Of a stretch of 7,704 bases of DNA, positions 6,092-7,704 are shown piece after piece. The notes beneath the pieces were generated by a model that was given only the letters and a program-made list of their open reading frames with translations, did no database searches and was not told the DNA's origin. The stretch is from Actinomycetota bacterium (GTDB lineage: Bacteria > Actinomycetota > Acidimicrobiia > Acidimicrobiales > JAHWLA01). The translations under genes and the position numbers were made by a program. The stretch spans positions 1 to 7,704 of the forward strand of contig JAHWLA010000132.1 of NCBI GenBank assembly GCA_019347595.1, written 5' to 3'. The stretch's first letter is position 1, and every line of letters starts with the position of its first letter.

Positions 6092-6640
6092 GTGGCTGTC
6101 GGGGTTCTGGCATCGGGAAGCGGCACCGTCCTGAGCGCCATCCTCGAAGAGGGCATCCCCGTCGCCGTGGTCGTGGTCGACCGTCCGTGCGGCGCCACCG
6201 AGATCGCCGCCGCCGCGGGCGTGCCCGCCGAGCTGGTGCAACGGCCGAGCTTCGGGCCCGACTTCGACCGGGTCGCCTACACCGACGACGTGGTCGACGT
6301 GCTGCGCCGCTACGAGGTCGACACCGTGGTCATGGCGGGGTGGGGCACCATCAACGAGAAGCCGCTGTTCGACGCCTTCCCCGGCCGGGTGCTCAACACC
6401 CACCCGGCGCTGCTGCCCGCCTTTCCCGGCTGGCACTCGGTGGAGGAGGCGTTGGCCTACGGGGTCAAGGTCACCGGCTGCACCGTCCACATCGCCACCC
6501 TCGACGTCGATGCGGGGCCGATCCTGGCCCAGGAAGCGGTCCCCGTCCTGCCCGACGACACCGCCGCCACGCTCCACGAGCGCATCAAGGAAGTGGAGCG
6601 CCGGCTGTACCCGCGAACCATCAAGGAGTTCATCTCGTAA
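6092..6640 (+). CDS. purN: Phosphoribosylglycinamide formyltransferase (GAR transformylase)
   Basis: This 182-residue enzyme transfers a formyl group from 10-formyltetrahydrofolate to GAR, the third step of purine synthesis. The catalytic triad of the family is present: Asn102 and His104 in NTHPALLP, and Asp140 in DVDAGPIL. PGWHSVEEALAYGVKVTGCTVH and QEAVPV are also typical. GTG at 6092 was chosen over GTG at 6083 because it gives an N-terminus (AVGVLASGSGT) that aligns residue for residue with E. coli PurN and lies right behind the -10. Two oddities: the phosphate loop reads GTVLS where GSNLQ is usual, so the conserved Asn13 is Val13, and the chain is about 30 residues shorter than the 212 of E. 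coli PurN, partly through a compact region after the first strand. The stop overlaps purH by one base (TAATG), so the two are cotranscribed. A reduced or shifted substrate site is possible, but the context supports purine synthesis. Confidence 0.9.
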   Translation: MAVGVLASGSGTVLSAILEEGIPVAVVVVDRPCGATEIAAAAGVPAELVQRPSFGPDFDRVAYTDDVVDVLRRYEVDTVVMAGWGTINEKPLFDAFPGRVLNTHPALLPAFPGWHSVEEALAYGVKVTGCTVHIATLDVDAGPILAQEAVPVLPDDTAATLHERIKEVERRLYPRTIKEFIS

Positions 6641-7704
6641 TGCGAGCCCTGTTGTCCGTGTACGACAAGACCGGCTTGGAGGCGTTCGCCCGGGGGCTGG
6701 TGTCGCTGGGCTACGAGCTGATCTCCAGCGGCGGCACGTCGCGGTCGCTGGCCGCCGCCGACATCCCGCACGTCGAGGTCGAGACGGTGACGGGGGCGCC
6801 CGAGATGCTGGGCGGACGGGTCAAGACCCTGCACCCCCACATCCACGGCGGCATCCTGGCCGATCGGTCGAAGCCCGACCACATGGCGGCGTTGGCCGAG
6901 CAGGGCATCGAGGCCATCGACCTGGTGGCCTGCAACCTCTACCCGTTCCGGGCCGAGCCCTCCATCGAGATGATCGACGTGGGCGGGCCGACGATGGTGC
7001 GGGCCGCGGCCAAGAACCACCATTCGGTCGCCGTACTCGTCGACCCCGCCGACTACCAGCCGGTGCTCGACGAGCTGCGCCGGGAAGGCGGCTTGTCGGA
7101 CGAGACGCGCCGCCGCCTGGCCAGGGCCGCCTTCGCCCACACGGCGGCCTACGACGCCGCCATTGTCACCTGGTTCGACTCGTCTGCCGCCGAAGAACCG
7201 CTGCCGCCGACCGTGCACCTGGCCCTGGAACGGGCGCAGGATCTTCGCTACGGCGAGAACCCGCACCAGGTGGGCGCCCGCTACCGCATCGTCGGCGAGC
7301 GGGGGTGGTGGGACGAGGCTGTGCAGCACGGCGGCAAGGAGCTGTCGTACCTCAACCTCTACGACACCGAGGCGGCGTGGCAGCTCGTGCACGACCTGGG
7401 CGACCAGCCCGCCGTCGCCGTCATCAAGCACGCCAACCCGTGCGGCGTGGCGGTCGCCGACGACGTCACCACGGCCTACACACTGGCCCATGAGTGCGAC
7501 CCCCGATCTGCGTTCGGGGGGATCGTGGCTATCAACCGCCCGGTGCCGCTCTCGCTGGCCGAGGCGCTGGCGCCGGTGTTCACCGAGGTGGTCATCGCCC
7601 CCTCGTACGACGAGGACGCGCTGGCGCTGCTCCTGTCGAAGAAGAACATGCGGGTGCTCACCGCGCCCGCACCGACCGCCGCCGCCCTCGACTTCCGCCA
7701 GATC
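6640..7704 (+). CDS. purH: Bifunctional AICAR formyltransferase / IMP cyclohydrolase, 3' end missing
   Basis: The 355 visible codons run open to the window edge; full PurH is usually about 510-530 residues, so roughly a third is missing. The enzyme carries out the last two steps to IMP. The N-terminal IMP cyclohydrolase domain has ALLSVYDKTGL (3-13), ISSGGTSR (28-35), GGRVKTLHPHIHGGIL (58-73), NLYPF (99-103) and IDVGGPTMVRAAAKNH (112-127). The AICAR transformylase domain begins near RYGENPHQ (203-210) and contains the catalytic Lys263-His264 pair in KHANPCG, then DPRSAFGGIVA (287-297). Between NLYPF and IDVGGP only 8 residues occur, against 17 in E. coli, a shortened loop. ATG at 6640 overlaps the purN stop by one base, with AAGGAG at 6623-6628 as ribosome site 11 bases upstream. 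Formyl groups for both this enzyme and PurN come from 10-formyltetrahydrofolate. Confidence 0.96.
   Translation, partial: MRALLSVYDKTGLEAFARGLVSLGYELISSGGTSRSLAAADIPHVEVETVTGAPEMLGGRVKTLHPHIHGGILADRSKPDHMAALAEQGIEAIDLVACNLYPFRAEPSIEMIDVGGPTMVRAAAKNHHSVAVLVDPADYQPVLDELRREGGLSDETRRRLARAAFAHTAAYDAAIVTWFDSSAAEEPLPPTVHLALERAQDLRYGENPHQVGARYRIVGERGWWDEAVQHGGKELSYLNLYDTEAAWQLVHDLGDQPAVAVIKHANPCGVAVADDVTTAYTLAHECDPRSAFGGIVAINRPVPLSLAEALAPVFTEVVIAPSYDEDALALLLSKKNMRVLTAPAPTAAALDFRQI

Overview
The window is very GC-rich, with strong G/C preference at codon third positions, tightly packed genes, several GTG starts and almost no intergenic DNA. Together with an AccD3-like fused carboxyltransferase, a purN-purH pair and start codons placed directly behind TAnnnT -10 elements, this suggests a chromosomal segment of a high-GC actinobacterium, perhaps an Acidimicrobiia-like lineage. 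That placement is inferred from gene content and style; no marker RNA is present. No mobile element, CRISPR array, tRNA or rRNA was seen.

Layout. (1) Positions 1-1924 are read on the minus strand: a fused beta/alpha acyl-CoA carboxyltransferase (560-1924), then by a 4-base stop/start overlap a small membrane-anchored protein (114-563) that looks like a Rieske domain stripped of all four iron-sulfur ligands, then possibly the first codons of another gene leaving the left edge. (2) Divergent from it, 1944-4377 is a compact plus-strand operon: a stand-alone cobalamin-binding subunit of an acyl-CoA mutase, then sucC and sucD (succinyl-CoA synthetase beta and alpha). It is followed by a perfect 24-bp-arm hairpin (4385-4433). 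(3) A secreted zinc-dependent N-acetylmuramoyl-L-alanine amidase (4473-5501) converges, with a 6-bp gap, on a glyoxalase/VOC-family protein (5508-6065, minus). (4) Divergent from the VOC gene is purN (6092-6640), which overlaps purH by one base; purH is cut by the right edge.

How the genes fit. The left half suggests acyl-CoA metabolism: a carboxyltransferase able to make malonyl-CoA or methylmalonyl-CoA, a B12-dependent carbon-skeleton mutase subunit, and succinyl-CoA synthetase, which would convert succinyl-CoA to succinate with nucleotide triphosphate formation. The biotin carboxylase, biotin carrier and large mutase subunit are not in the window, so this route is an inference. The right half holds cell-wall hydrolysis and two steps of purine synthesis.

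The points most worth a second look are the ligand-less Rieske-like protein coupled to the carboxyltransferase, two divergent gene pairs whose -10 elements overlap on opposite strands with nearly leaderless starts, the 49-bp palindrome after sucD, and a PurN in which the conserved phosphate-loop Asn is Val.
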